Below are positions 17,904-26,888 of a stretch of 64,000 nucleotides of DNA, one piece after another. The stretch lies in NCBI GenBank assembly GCA_963667815.1, contig OY764021.1. One strand, 5' to 3'. Position numbers and translations under genes: made by a program. The DNA comes from Saccharicrinis sp963667815 (GTDB lineage: Bacteria; Bacteroidota; Bacteroidia; Bacteroidales; Marinilabiliaceae). A model generated the notes under the pieces. That model saw nothing but the letters and a program-made list of their open reading frames with translations, was not told the DNA's origin and made no database searches. The first letter of the stretch is position 1; the number at the start of each line of letters is the position of its first letter.

Positions 17904-18899
17904 TTAATCAGTTAGTTCATAAAGTTCCTCTTTTGAATAAATCTGCAGCAACGACATGATTTCATCAATATTGTCTTTATTTATTACGGTAGTTTCCATT
18001 TTAATAGAAGGAATATTCATAAAAAAATTATCTGAATACTCACCTGACATATCAACATCCTTTGCTAATTTCATAGCCACAGAAGCTGCTGCATAAGCTA
18101 AAATCTTATTTGATTTATATACTGTCATCAATACATTCCCTTTGATTATTTGCTGACAAATATTCAAGTTTCCATCCTGACCGGTCACTAATACTTTACC
18201 CAACAATCCTTTCTCTTCCAATAAATATATAATTCCGCTTGCTAAAATATCTGATGAACAAATAATGGCATCTGGTTCAAAAAGATTCTCACTTAAATAA
18301 TCCTGAACGGTCATAAAGGCGCTAATTTCGCTCCAATCATTTACATCGACTTTTTTTATATTATACTTTTTCTTGTAATTTTTCAATTCGCCATAAACAC
18401 CTTTTCTGATCAGTGAACTATTAAAGTCTGATGTTGGACCAGATACAAACAATATATTACCTTCGGATATACTATCTGCAACATTTCTGGCCATCTTTCT
18501 TCCTACGCCTTCGCTATCAAAAGTTACATAAAGATCAATATCCTGAGAATTAACAAATCGATCATAACATATAATTGGAATTTTAGCTTTTTGTGAAGCA
18601 TTTACAATAGCTGTATCAGTTATATTAATTGGCACAAATACAATACAATCGACATTTAAATCAATTAATTTATGAGCTGCTTTTAATTGCTCTTCTGAAT
18701 TATCAAAACAATCGATAAACGTAACTTTGCCTCCTAGTGTATTGACTTTTTCCTTAAAATAATTCATATCCTTATGCCAACGCTCTGAATACAGATTAGC
18801 CAATATAAAACCGATATGAGTTGAATCTTTTTGAGCATAAAGCTTTGCAGTATTTATGCATGTAACTAACAAAAGAATAAGTAATAAGATTTTTTTCAT
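17904..18899 (-). CDS. Periplasmic sugar-binding protein (type-1 periplasmic-binding fold), orphan
   Basis: A 331-residue exported protein (signal MKKILLLILLLVTCINTAKLYA). The mature part matches the xylose/ribose-binding group: THIGFILANLYSERWHKDM, DCIVFVPINITDTAIV, IPIICYDRFV, YVTFDSEGVGRKMA, ILFVSGPTSDFNSSLIRKGV, AIICSSDILASGIIYLL and VLVTGQDG followed by QQIIKGNVLMTVYKS. The aromatic W near the start and the R and D residues in the hinge are those that grip a pyranose in this family. No ABC permease or ATPase is nearby. Bacteroidota often use such proteins as sugar sensors for membrane kinases or keep them as relics, so signalling is possible (inference). It may be in one transcript with pfkA. 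Confidence 0.85.
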   Translation of the reverse strand: MKKILLLILLLVTCINTAKLYAQKDSTHIGFILANLYSERWHKDMNYFKEKVNTLGGKVTFIDCFDNSEEQLKAAHKLIDLNVDCIVFVPINITDTAIVNASQKAKIPIICYDRFVNSQDIDLYVTFDSEGVGRKMARNVADSISEGNILFVSGPTSDFNSSLIRKGVYGELKNYKKKYNIKKVDVNDWSEISAFMTVQDYLSENLFEPDAIICSSDILASGIIYLLEEKGLLGKVLVTGQDGNLNICQQIIKGNVLMTVYKSNKILAYAAASVAMKLAKDVDMSGEYSDNFFMNIPSIKMETTVINKDNIDEIMSLLQIYSKEELYELTD

Positions 18900-19344
18900 T
18901 TTTAAAACAATAGATTTTTATTTTCTCAACAATAATACAAAGCAAATCCAATTTATATGTCCTGATTTAATTATAGGACCCAAAAAGCAAGTCTCAATTA
19001 ATTAGATACACTCGTAAAACATTAATATTATGAAACATAACAAACTCTATGGTATTTAATGAAAAACAACTATAAATCCAACTATCACATTTAAGTCCTT
19101 ATAGATTATTAGAACTTATAAAGTTATTCTTCACTTAGTTTTATGTGAAACAGCGGGGTAAAAATCAATACGAATCAATACAAAATAAATTTTCCCTCCC
19201 TAACTGTTTCGTTCTACCACTATGAAAAATTATTAACAACTACCGCTATAAAGTACTAGCAAAGTGTAAAAAATCATCTAATGCATTTTACGGGAACATT
19301 AATAATTTACGGCTTCAATAAAACATCCTCTTTCGTAGTATATA
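18900..19344. other. Gene-free region between GH3 and the sugar-binding protein gene
   Basis: 445 bases, AT-rich. It must hold the promoter of the sugar-binding protein gene and the end of the GH3 transcript. I see a 14-base palindrome GTAGTATATACTAC (19335-19348) across the GH3 stop codon, but no clear terminator, repeat or RNA gene. Confidence 0.4.
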
Positions 19345-21585
19345 CTACTCAAGATTTAGTTTTATCTTATTATCCTTTACTATGATGTAATAATCCCCTG
19401 ACTCGATAAATTTATCACCTTTTGAATTGACAAAGCCTAAATCCTTCAACGGCTCCAGTTCAAACTTAAAAACAACTGTTTCCCCGGCTTTTATCAATTT
19501 CTTTTCGAAAAATTTAAGTTCTTTGACAGGCCTTGAAATGGAACAAACCGGATCTGAAATAAACCAATGTACGGTTTCCTGTCCATCCCTTTGCCCTATG
19601 TTTTTAACCTCAATTTCTAAGGATACTTTATCTTCTTGCTTAAATTTTTCAGTATTTACTTTTATTTCTCCGTATTCAAATTCCGTATAACTCAATCCGT
19701 ATGTAAACTCATACAGAGGTTCAGTTGGAATATCCTGATACTTGCCATGTTTGGGTCTGCTGCTTGGACGCATATTGTAGTAAATTGGCACCTGTCCTGT
19801 GGAGTAAGGAAAAGTCATTGCCAGCTTTCCTGAAGGATTTACCTTACCGGATAAAACTTTAGATACAGGTGTTCCACCAACAACACCCGGCTGCCACATT
19901 TCCACTATAGCATCAGCGTATGGTTCTATGCTCGACAAATCCAGAGGCCTACCATTGGTTAATAAAACAACAAGCGGCTTTTCTAATTTGGCTAATTCAG
20001 CCACCAAACCTTCTTGTATTTGCGGTAATGCCAAGGTTGATCTGGAAGCATTCTCTCCACTCCATGTCCTTTTTTCGCCTAAACAAAGCACCAACACATC
20101 GCTTTTATTTGCAAGTTCTACAGCTTCGGCAAAACCGGAAGCATCTTCACCCTCAAAATCACAGCCTTTTGCAGGGCTTATGTTTTCAGCACCAAACTCT
20201 GCTTGCATTGCTTCAAGAATACCGGTTACATCATTATCTTCGCCATGCGCCCACCAAGATCCCAGCATATGCTCTTTGCCCCCAACCATAGGGCCTATAA
20301 GCCCAATCCTTAAAGACTTTTTTAGCGGCAGCACATTATCCTTGTTTTTAAGCAATACAATGGACTCTTCAGCTAACTTCTCAACTTTTTTCAGGTTCTC
20401 GGGCAATAAAAAACGTTTCTCTTCTGATTTTTCAGGAACATAAGGATTGTCGAAAAGCCCGAGCCTGAACTTAACCCTCAACACCCTCTTAACAGCATCA
20501 TTAAGCCTTTCTTCTGACACCTTTCCCTCTTGAACTAGTTTTTCCAAATATTTTTCATAATACTTATCTGTCATATCCATTTCAATGCCGGCTTCAAAAG
20601 CTTTTTGTGTAGCTTCAGCTCTGGATGCTGCAATACCTTGACGTTCCAATTGCATTACGGCCCACCAGTCGGAAACAACAAATCCATCGTGCCCCCACTT
20701 CTCCTTTAATATTTCTGTTAAGGTATAATGATTAGCCGATGCCGGTATGCCACTAATATCATTAAAGGAACTCATTAAAGTAGCCGCTCCTGCTTTTACA
20801 CCTGCCTCAAAAGGAGGTAAATAAGTATCCCAAAGTGTCTGTTTTGAAATTTCGGTATATACATAATCACGGCCACCTTCGGAAGCTCCATACCCTACAT
20901 AATGCTTTAAACAAGCAGCTACACTATTCATACTTGACATATCATCTCCCTGATAGCCTTCAACAGAAGCAACTGCAAAAACTGAATTTACATAGGGGTC
21001 TTCACCATAGCCTTCGGCAACACGCCCCCACCTTCCATCGCGTGAAACATCTATCATTGGAGAAAAAGTCCAATCCACACCAGACAACCTTGCTTCGGAG
21101 GCCGCAACTGAACAGGCCTGTTTTGCCAATTCCGTATTCCATGAACAAGCCTGTGCAAGAGAAATGGGATAAACGGTTTTAAATCCGTGAATCACATCAT
21201 ATCCAAATATAATTGGAATCCCCAATCGGGATTCTTCCATTGCTTTTCGCTGAACTATGTTTCGAAAAACCGGGTCTGTACTATAATAAATAAGTGACCC
21301 TACTTCTGCAGGAACACGTTCAACCCGACGCCCCAAATTGTTGGGGTTATTGTTTTTTCCAAGGAGCAACTGATTTAACTGCTGTACCTTCTCCTCCAAT
21401 GTCATTCTTGATACCAAATCTTCTACCCGCTCTTCTACAGGCGCTTTTGCATCCTTATATACAGGTTTTTCATTTTGTTTTTGGGCAATTAATGTTTCTG
21501 TTACCAAAAACATGATTCCTGTTACCAGCAATACCCAACTTACCGGCTTTACAATATTATCCTTAAAAAAATCCATACTCTTCAA
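19345..21585 (-). CDS. GH3 beta-glucosidase-type enzyme (BglX-like), exported
   Basis: A 746-residue periplasmic glycosidase. The signal segment WVLLVTGIMFLVTETLIAQ follows a charged start. The GH3 N-terminal barrel includes LVSRMTLEEKVQQLNQLL, IFGYDVIHGFKTVYPI, DWTFSPMIDVSRDGRWGRVAEGYGEDP, CLKHYVGYGASEGGRDY and the nucleophile Asp in GFVVSDWWAVMQL. The second domain has AEESIVLLKNKDNVLPL, LGEKRTWSGENASRSTL and VVVLLTNGRPL. A fibronectin III-like C-terminal domain follows (YEFTYGLSYTEFEYG onward). The length is normal. It is the last enzyme of its run and begins exactly where the chimeric remnant upstream stops. Substrate cannot be read; beta-glucosidase or beta-xylosidase are the usual activities. 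Confidence 0.93.
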   Translation of the reverse strand: MKSMDFFKDNIVKPVSWVLLVTGIMFLVTETLIAQKQNEKPVYKDAKAPVEERVEDLVSRMTLEEKVQQLNQLLLGKNNNPNNLGRRVERVPAEVGSLIYYSTDPVFRNIVQRKAMEESRLGIPIIFGYDVIHGFKTVYPISLAQACSWNTELAKQACSVAASEARLSGVDWTFSPMIDVSRDGRWGRVAEGYGEDPYVNSVFAVASVEGYQGDDMSSMNSVAACLKHYVGYGASEGGRDYVYTEISKQTLWDTYLPPFEAGVKAGAATLMSSFNDISGIPASANHYTLTEILKEKWGHDGFVVSDWWAVMQLERQGIAASRAEATQKAFEAGIEMDMTDKYYEKYLEKLVQEGKVSEERLNDAVKRVLRVKFRLGLFDNPYVPEKSEEKRFLLPENLKKVEKLAEESIVLLKNKDNVLPLKKSLRIGLIGPMVGGKEHMLGSWWAHGEDNDVTGILEAMQAEFGAENISPAKGCDFEGEDASGFAEAVELANKSDVLVLCLGEKRTWSGENASRSTLALPQIQEGLVAELAKLEKPLVVLLTNGRPLDLSSIEPYADAIVEMWQPGVVGGTPVSKVLSGKVNPSGKLAMTFPYSTGQVPIYYNMRPSSRPKHGKYQDIPTEPLYEFTYGLSYTEFEYGEIKVNTEKFKQEDKVSLEIEVKNIGQRDGQETVHWFISDPVCSISRPVKELKFFEKKLIKAGETVVFKFELEPLKDLGFVNSKGDKFIESGDYYIIVKDNKIKLNLE

Positions 21586-21872
21586 TTATTCAAATTCAAC
21601 CTCACCTGTTTTAACATCAATCTTCCATGGCTTAGGTTCAGGCAACCATAATTTTCCATCCGCAACTTCAAGCGGCATCCATAAATAAGTAGAAATGTGC
21701 TGAGTTTCCGGTTTCCAAATATCCCCTAAAAAGATATATGAAGTATCTTTAGAACCAGCAATAGTCAGTAGCATTGTTGTCTGAGAACCATAGGTTTTGC
21801 AATGGTAGAACATAATACTCCCCCTCCACCGGTAATAACGGCAACCCTATCTTTTAAATTTAAATGATTCAT
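21586..21872 (-). pseudogene. Chimeric remnant: SDR start joined to the end of a glycoside hydrolase
   Basis: From the ATG at 21872 the frame reads MNHLNLKDRVAVITGGGG followed by VLC, the N-terminus and nucleotide loop of a short-chain dehydrogenase related to mannonate or gluconate oxidoreductases. Soon after, that frame hits a stop. From about 21.81 kb a different frame reads YGSQTTMLLTIAG, DTSYIFLGDIWKPET, TYLWMPLEV and so on to 21586. These are typical of the C-terminal blade of GH43-like five-bladed propellers (GD-x-W-x-P... YxW[LM]P). The piece is therefore a deletion joint between two genes, not one gene. The GH43-like assignment is tentative. The stop codon directly abuts the GH3 start codon. 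Confidence 0.65.
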
Positions 21873-22004
21873 ATTATTATAATTTTAAATTCTATCTTTT
21901 TTCGTATATAACTCTTGTCCCCCTTTCTTCGAATAGCTCAAAAATGACAAAGAGAGTTATAAATTCGTTTAATTAGCGTAATTCGTTGATATTTATTAAA
22001 TATG

Positions 22005-22796
22005 CTATTTAACTTTATCTGCCATCTTTTTCGCAATTAGTTTCGATGCAAAACCTGGACTTAAGCGATAAAGAAAATCCATCATTTTTGCATCTTTACC
22101 AACTAATATTCTGGGTTTATTCTTTTCTATTCCGGTTATAATTATCTGCGCAGCTTTCTGTGGTGACAAAATCATTTTTGATTTTTTTGCATCCTGTTGC
22201 TTATTGCTATCCTCTATCCCTGAATTAACTTTTATATTGGTATTTACAGCCCCGGGGAAAACAACAGACACACCAATATTTGTATTTATCAACTCTGCTC
22301 TCAATGCTTCAGTCATTAATTTAACTCCTGCTTTGGCGGCACCGTAAATTCCCTGTCCGGGTACTGGTAAAAAACCACCCATACTCGACATATTAACAAT
22401 GTAAGCCTCCTCTCTTTTTTTCAGTTGCGGTAACAGAAATTTAACCAGATATAATGTTCCATAAAAATTAATATTCATTACCCGTTCAATAACGGAATAA
22501 TCAAGATTTTCAACACTTAAGAACGGCTGAATAATACCTGCATTATTTATAAGCCCATCTATAGTATAGCTTTTCATTTTATCGGTAAAATGTTCTACAT
22601 CTTGTTTATTTGTAATATCCAGAATAAAAGTTTTGATTTTTTCATCCGAAACAAGACTTTTTGTTTCTTCAAGATTTTCAACATTTATATCCACTGCTAT
22701 AACTGAACCTCCCCTGTTGATAATTTCTATTACTAATTCTTTTCCGATGCCTCCCCCGGCACCTGTTACTAAAATTGTTTTTCCATTAATTCTCAT
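22005..22796 (-). CDS. Short-chain dehydrogenase/reductase
   Basis: A 263-residue cytosolic NAD(P)-dependent oxidoreductase with a Rossmann fold. Seen are the cofactor loop TGAGGGIGKEL, an Asp after the second strand (VIAVDIN) suggesting NAD(H) preference, NNAGI, the catalytic Ser in NMSSMGG, and the YGAAK active-site Tyr-x-x-x-Lys with alanines between. The substrate is unknown; classical SDRs of this size act on sugars, alcohols, steroids or fatty acyl chains. The C-terminal extension (KPRILVGKDAKMMDFLYRL) resembles SDRs acting on lipids. It stands alone between two enzyme runs, and its flanks carry a hairpin and a gene remnant. Confidence 0.9.
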   Translation of the reverse strand: MRINGKTILVTGAGGGIGKELVIEIINRGGSVIAVDINVENLEETKSLVSDEKIKTFILDITNKQDVEHFTDKMKSYTIDGLINNAGIIQPFLSVENLDYSVIERVMNINFYGTLYLVKFLLPQLKKREEAYIVNMSSMGGFLPVPGQGIYGAAKAGVKLMTEALRAELINTNIGVSVVFPGAVNTNIKVNSGIEDSNKQQDAKKSKMILSPQKAAQIIITGIEKNKPRILVGKDAKMMDFLYRLSPGFASKLIAKKMADKVK

Positions 22797-22865
22797 TGTG
22801 TTGTATGTTTATTTGATTACAATAAAATCTACCTCTTTTCCCAACCAAACACATATCTTTCTGCT

Positions 22866-22902
22866 GCTATTTATAAACTCCTTCTCAGCTTTTATAAATA
22901 GC
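22866..22902 (-). terminator. Hairpin between the GH78 and SDR genes
   Basis: A perfect 12-bp AT-rich stem GCTATTTATAAA / TTTATAAATAGC with a 13-base loop, about 200 bases after the GH78 stop. It lies in a 303-base gene-free stretch (22797-23099) where I see nothing else. Confidence 0.5.
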
Positions 22903-23099
22903 TAAACCAATATTATTTATTTATGACATTAATAAAGTATCAAAACAATAATATCTAATTAAAGGACGTCCTACCATTTTATCAGAACATACAACAATCT
23001 AACTTACTACACCTTACACTTATTCTATTTTTTCCAATTAAATATTCTAGTATACCAAAGAACAGCATAGAAATTTCCAATTATACCTTCTTTATGTTC

Positions 23100-25496
23100 T
23101 TATTTTAAAACCAAACTATTTTCGCCTTCCTTAAGATTATATTCTTTTCCACACCATATAAATCTCCCGGTGGTATTTTCAGGAAGAGATATAACAGTTT
23201 TCAGCTTATCCCTGCTTTTTGCATAATGCACCTTAATGATACCATTAGGGTGAGGCATTTCTCCACCAATCTCTTTGATATCTCCTAAATGTGGTTCAAT
23301 CTTTACTTTCGAAAATCCCGGGGCATCGCTATCTATTCCCAAAATTACCCTGAAGAATTCAATATTTGGGCTCGCTCCCCAGGCATGGCAGTCAGACCTG
23401 GCTCTTTCCACACCAGAATCTTCTGCCCATGTAGTTAATCCTAACTTTATATTTTCACGCCATATATCTAACCACTCAGTGTATTGGTCGCCATATCCGG
23501 CTTTTGTCAGTGCCTGATGCAGGTAATATTTAAAATATATCGATGCCGGAGCAAGGGTAGAATCTGTTAACAACTGTTTTCCCAGGTGAACAGACTCTTC
23601 TTTAGTAGTTACTCCTGTTAAGATAGCCATTGCATTGGCATGTTGAGAAAATAATGTCTTTTCAGACTCATCTGCATATAATTGTTTTGAGCCATCCCAA
23701 TAGTTAGCTTTGATCGCTGCTTTCAATTTTTCTACTTTTTGTAAATAAGATTGGTATATCTCTTTAAAACCCAATTCCTTTTCTAAGTCCGCAGCAGCCT
23801 GATATGCCATCAATAATTGTAAATCAATTAACGCAGAACAACCGTCTTTTCCGGCTTTTCTGGCTCCCAACGGCCATCCTTTTACATTAACCCAATCCGT
23901 AAAATTCCACCATGGCAAATCTTTTACCCTGCCATCTTCTTGCTGAAACTGCTCAAAATATTCCAATATTTGTCTTATTCCATTTAACTTCCCTTTTACA
24001 AAACCCAAGTCGCTACCATACATCATGTAATCGTATACAGAACCTATATACCACAATGAAAAGGGTGTGATATATTGCGGCATTGAAGAAGGGTATCTAC
24101 TCATAGTAATGCCTTCGGGCTGACGAGAGTAATCGATTTGATTGATAAAGTTTTTTACCAATCTGTCGTCACCACTATTGTATAATGAAACCATGGCTTG
24201 TATGCGGGTATCACCAATATATTGCAGCAACTCATAGTAAGGACAATCCATATAAGTTTCGTATGCGCATAACCTGGCAGTTCTCCACCCGATATCAAAA
24301 ATCTGTTTTAATTCCTTATTATCCGTATCAAGACTGGCATGAAGTTCAAAAGGATAGGCTGTATAGGTACCATAAATATCATTTATTACAAGTGGCTCAT
24401 TCTGGGTTTTTACCTTTAACTGAATATACCTGTAAGTACGAAATGATAAGGTTGTAAATTGTTGATCTTGGCCTCCATTAGAAATAATACTATCTTTTTT
24501 ACCAATAAAAATTTTACCATCTATCTCATTCCTGTTACCCTTATGAGGATACTTTGTAAACAGCCCTTCTGCATAATCAAGACTAATGGCACTGTTTTTT
24601 CCTTTACTAAAGTTTAGCGTTAAGTAAGCATTGGTCAACTCCTCCTGATCCAATACGATTGAACATTGCGTATTTGCAGGAATAGTAAACTGAGATTTTT
24701 CTTTTGGAAACACAGCAGGGACTTTAACGCCTTCTGATTTACGTACGGCTTTAAGGCGCTGATAGGTTAATTCCATTTGAGGTAATGATGATGACACCAA
24801 CATCCAACTATTTGGTCTTCCATAACCTAATTTGCTTTTAGGCATTCCATTTCCCAGCACTTCTGCATTAGTCCATTCACTATCATTAAAAGATATTTTT
24901 TCCCAACCGGATACAGACTTATTCATGTCAACCAATTCACCTGGACCTGCAAAAAAAGCGGTATTCATAATTACCGGAATTGGGGCATAACCCTCATCGC
25001 GAAAACACTTCCAGTTTTCGCCCGTTTTAACCACAACAGCATCAGAATTCCCTCCATTCAGGATAAAGGCTGTTTGTGCTGAAATATTAGCCAAAGGTCT
25101 CCACTCTCCTTCATTCCATACCTTTGCGGCGATTACATTTTTCCCAACCTTCAAATAAGTAGCTAAGTCAATTGTTTCAAAATTCCAGTGTAATAAATCA
25201 CCTCGTGCCGGACCCACTGATACTAATTTCTCATTCACATATAACTTATACCTGTTATCGGCTGAAACATGAATCGGAAATGATTCAGGCACTTCGGTAA
25301 TATCAAAGCTTTTTCTAAAATAGTATACACCATAGCCTTCGGGACTTGCCTCAGGCACTGTTATCCACTGGGCACGCCAGTTTTTCTGAAGGATTTTATC
25401 GCTCAATTCTTGTGCTTGACTTACTCCTGTTAGCATTACTACGAACAGGCAGAAAAACACTTTTATGCCCATCATCTTATTTATATGCTTCCTCAT
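23100..25496 (-). CDS. GH78-type alpha-L-rhamnosidase, exported
   Basis: A 798-residue enzyme that releases terminal L-rhamnose. It has a signal peptide ending TGVSQAQ, then an N-terminal beta-domain (WRAQWITVPEASPEGYGVYYFRKS, the usual opening of bacterial GH78), jelly-roll domains, and an (alpha/alpha)6 barrel. The motif YMDCPYYELLQYIGD places Asp, Glu and Asp with the same 5- and 12-residue spacing as Asp567, Glu572 and Asp579 of Bacillus RhaB. A later Glu in LGLTTWAED matches the family's catalytic Glu. The C-terminal domain starts KIEPHLGDIKEIGGEMPHP. It is a close paralogue of the enzyme at 57.6-60.0 kb. It follows the split GH3 by 38 bases in one transcript. Confidence 0.9.
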   Translation of the reverse strand: MRKHINKMMGIKVFFCLFVVMLTGVSQAQELSDKILQKNWRAQWITVPEASPEGYGVYYFRKSFDITEVPESFPIHVSADNRYKLYVNEKLVSVGPARGDLLHWNFETIDLATYLKVGKNVIAAKVWNEGEWRPLANISAQTAFILNGGNSDAVVVKTGENWKCFRDEGYAPIPVIMNTAFFAGPGELVDMNKSVSGWEKISFNDSEWTNAEVLGNGMPKSKLGYGRPNSWMLVSSSLPQMELTYQRLKAVRKSEGVKVPAVFPKEKSQFTIPANTQCSIVLDQEELTNAYLTLNFSKGKNSAISLDYAEGLFTKYPHKGNRNEIDGKIFIGKKDSIISNGGQDQQFTTLSFRTYRYIQLKVKTQNEPLVINDIYGTYTAYPFELHASLDTDNKELKQIFDIGWRTARLCAYETYMDCPYYELLQYIGDTRIQAMVSLYNSGDDRLVKNFINQIDYSRQPEGITMSRYPSSMPQYITPFSLWYIGSVYDYMMYGSDLGFVKGKLNGIRQILEYFEQFQQEDGRVKDLPWWNFTDWVNVKGWPLGARKAGKDGCSALIDLQLLMAYQAAADLEKELGFKEIYQSYLQKVEKLKAAIKANYWDGSKQLYADESEKTLFSQHANAMAILTGVTTKEESVHLGKQLLTDSTLAPASIYFKYYLHQALTKAGYGDQYTEWLDIWRENIKLGLTTWAEDSGVERARSDCHAWGASPNIEFFRVILGIDSDAPGFSKVKIEPHLGDIKEIGGEMPHPNGIIKVHYAKSRDKLKTVISLPENTTGRFIWCGKEYNLKEGENSLVLK

Positions 25497-25534
25497 CTTA
25501 GGTCTTTTTTTATTGTTTTACCTTATCTGGATTT

Positions 25535-26848
25535 CTATTTACTTAGTTCTTGAATATCCACAAGTGGCACCAATGCCTTATTTACCTTCTCCACTTCAAT
25601 CTCCTTTTTAACCTTAAAGATTTCACTTAAACGAAAATCTACACTTGAAGCACCAATATTTACCTTATATTCGCCAGGTTCTGCTATCCATTGTGAATCC
25701 TGAGAATCAAATGATGCCAAATCCATTTTATTCAAGGTAAACTTGACAACCTGTTTCTCTCCCGGTTGAAGTAGTCTCGTTTTTGCAAATTTTCTTAATT
25801 CCGATGAAGGTTTTTCTAACTTACCGGAAGGTGCAGATAAATAAAGTTGAGCCACCTCTTTACCGGCCTTTTCACCTATATTGGTGATCGTAAATTCCAA
25901 ATCAATACTGTCTTTGAATTTACTTTTAGAAAGCTTCAATGCACTATATTCATAAGTAGTATATGACAATCCAAACCCAAACTCATAGGATGGCTTAACG
26001 TTAAATGAATTAAAGTAACGGTATCCCACATAAATTCCCTCCTCATGAATTACTTGTTTTGGACGACCTACTGGTGTTCCGGGAAAATTTTTAGAAGATG
26101 CTACATCCTCATATCTCACAGGGAAAGTCACCGGTAGTTTTCCACTAGGATTAACGGTTCCGTTTAATACATTGGCAATAGCATTTCCACCTTCCTGTCC
26201 GGGCTGCCATACCAATACAATAGCATCCGGTAAATCCTTCCATGAAGCTGTTTCAATTACTCCTCCTACGTTCAATAAGAATACCACCGGTTTTCCTTGC
26301 TGATGGAACACCTTGGTAATGGCCTTTAGTTGAGACAATTCAGCTTCGGTAAGTCTGTAATCCCCTTCTAACTCCCTGTCGGCAGCTTCACCTGAATTAC
26401 GGCCAATAGAAACAATGGCTACATCTGATTTTTGAGCACATGCCTCAATTAATTCTGCAGGGGCAATATACTCTGGTCGCAATCGAACTTTTCCAAATGA
26501 ATTTTTTGCAGGGAAAGCAATACGATCATTCTCAATATAAGTATCATATTCTGATTTCAGATTTTGGTTTACTGAAAAACCTGAATTGGCAAGCCCTTCA
26601 CAAATAGAAATGTTGTAAGCAAAACTAACATCACTGCTCCCATTATTATTAATAAATGTATCGTAAGATGTATTACCAAACAAAGCCACTTGAACACGAT
26701 TTTGTAAAGGCAGGGTGTGATTATTATTTTTCAACAAAACAATACTTTCTTCCGCAGCCTTTTTACAAAGTACTGCATGAGCTTTCAAATCCGGATTATC
26801 ATCATTTTTATATCCATTAAACCGAAGAGTCTTTGTAATACCATTCAA
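25535..26848 (-). CDS. GH3 glycosidase, C-terminal part after a frameshift
   Basis: This open frame (437 codons from an internal Met) is the second half of the GH3 gene begun at 27857. It holds the alpha/beta sandwich (AEESIVLLKNNNHTLPLQ, VAIVSIGRNSGEAADRELEGDY with the Glu and Asp of the acid loop, LLNVGGVIETASW) and the fibronectin III-like tail (YEFGFGLSYTTYEYS, NIGEKAGKEVAQLYLS). Removing one A from the A7 run at 26895-26901 joins the halves seamlessly through VKNGNLDIDELNRNVERIL. By itself this piece lacks a signal peptide and the nucleophile domain, so it cannot act as an exported GH3 unless slippage restores the frame. Confidence 0.85.
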   Translation of the reverse strand: MNGITKTLRFNGYKNDDNPDLKAHAVLCKKAAEESIVLLKNNNHTLPLQNRVQVALFGNTSYDTFINNNGSSDVSFAYNISICEGLANSGFSVNQNLKSEYDTYIENDRIAFPAKNSFGKVRLRPEYIAPAELIEACAQKSDVAIVSIGRNSGEAADRELEGDYRLTEAELSQLKAITKVFHQQGKPVVFLLNVGGVIETASWKDLPDAIVLVWQPGQEGGNAIANVLNGTVNPSGKLPVTFPVRYEDVASSKNFPGTPVGRPKQVIHEEGIYVGYRYFNSFNVKPSYEFGFGLSYTTYEYSALKLSKSKFKDSIDLEFTITNIGEKAGKEVAQLYLSAPSGKLEKPSSELRKFAKTRLLQPGEKQVVKFTLNKMDLASFDSQDSQWIAEPGEYKVNIGASSVDFRLSEIFKVKKEIEVEKVNKALVPLVDIQELSK

Positions 26849-26888
26849 AATACGTTCTACATTTCGGTTTAACTCATCAATATCCAGG

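Noticed and set aside
17904..18899. Binding protein as part of an ABC importer operon
   Set aside because: No permease or ATPase gene is adjacent; the downstream gene is pfkA.
19920..20443. Long plus-strand frames opposite GH3
   Set aside because: Shadow frames of a conserved coding region with no start context or recognisable content.
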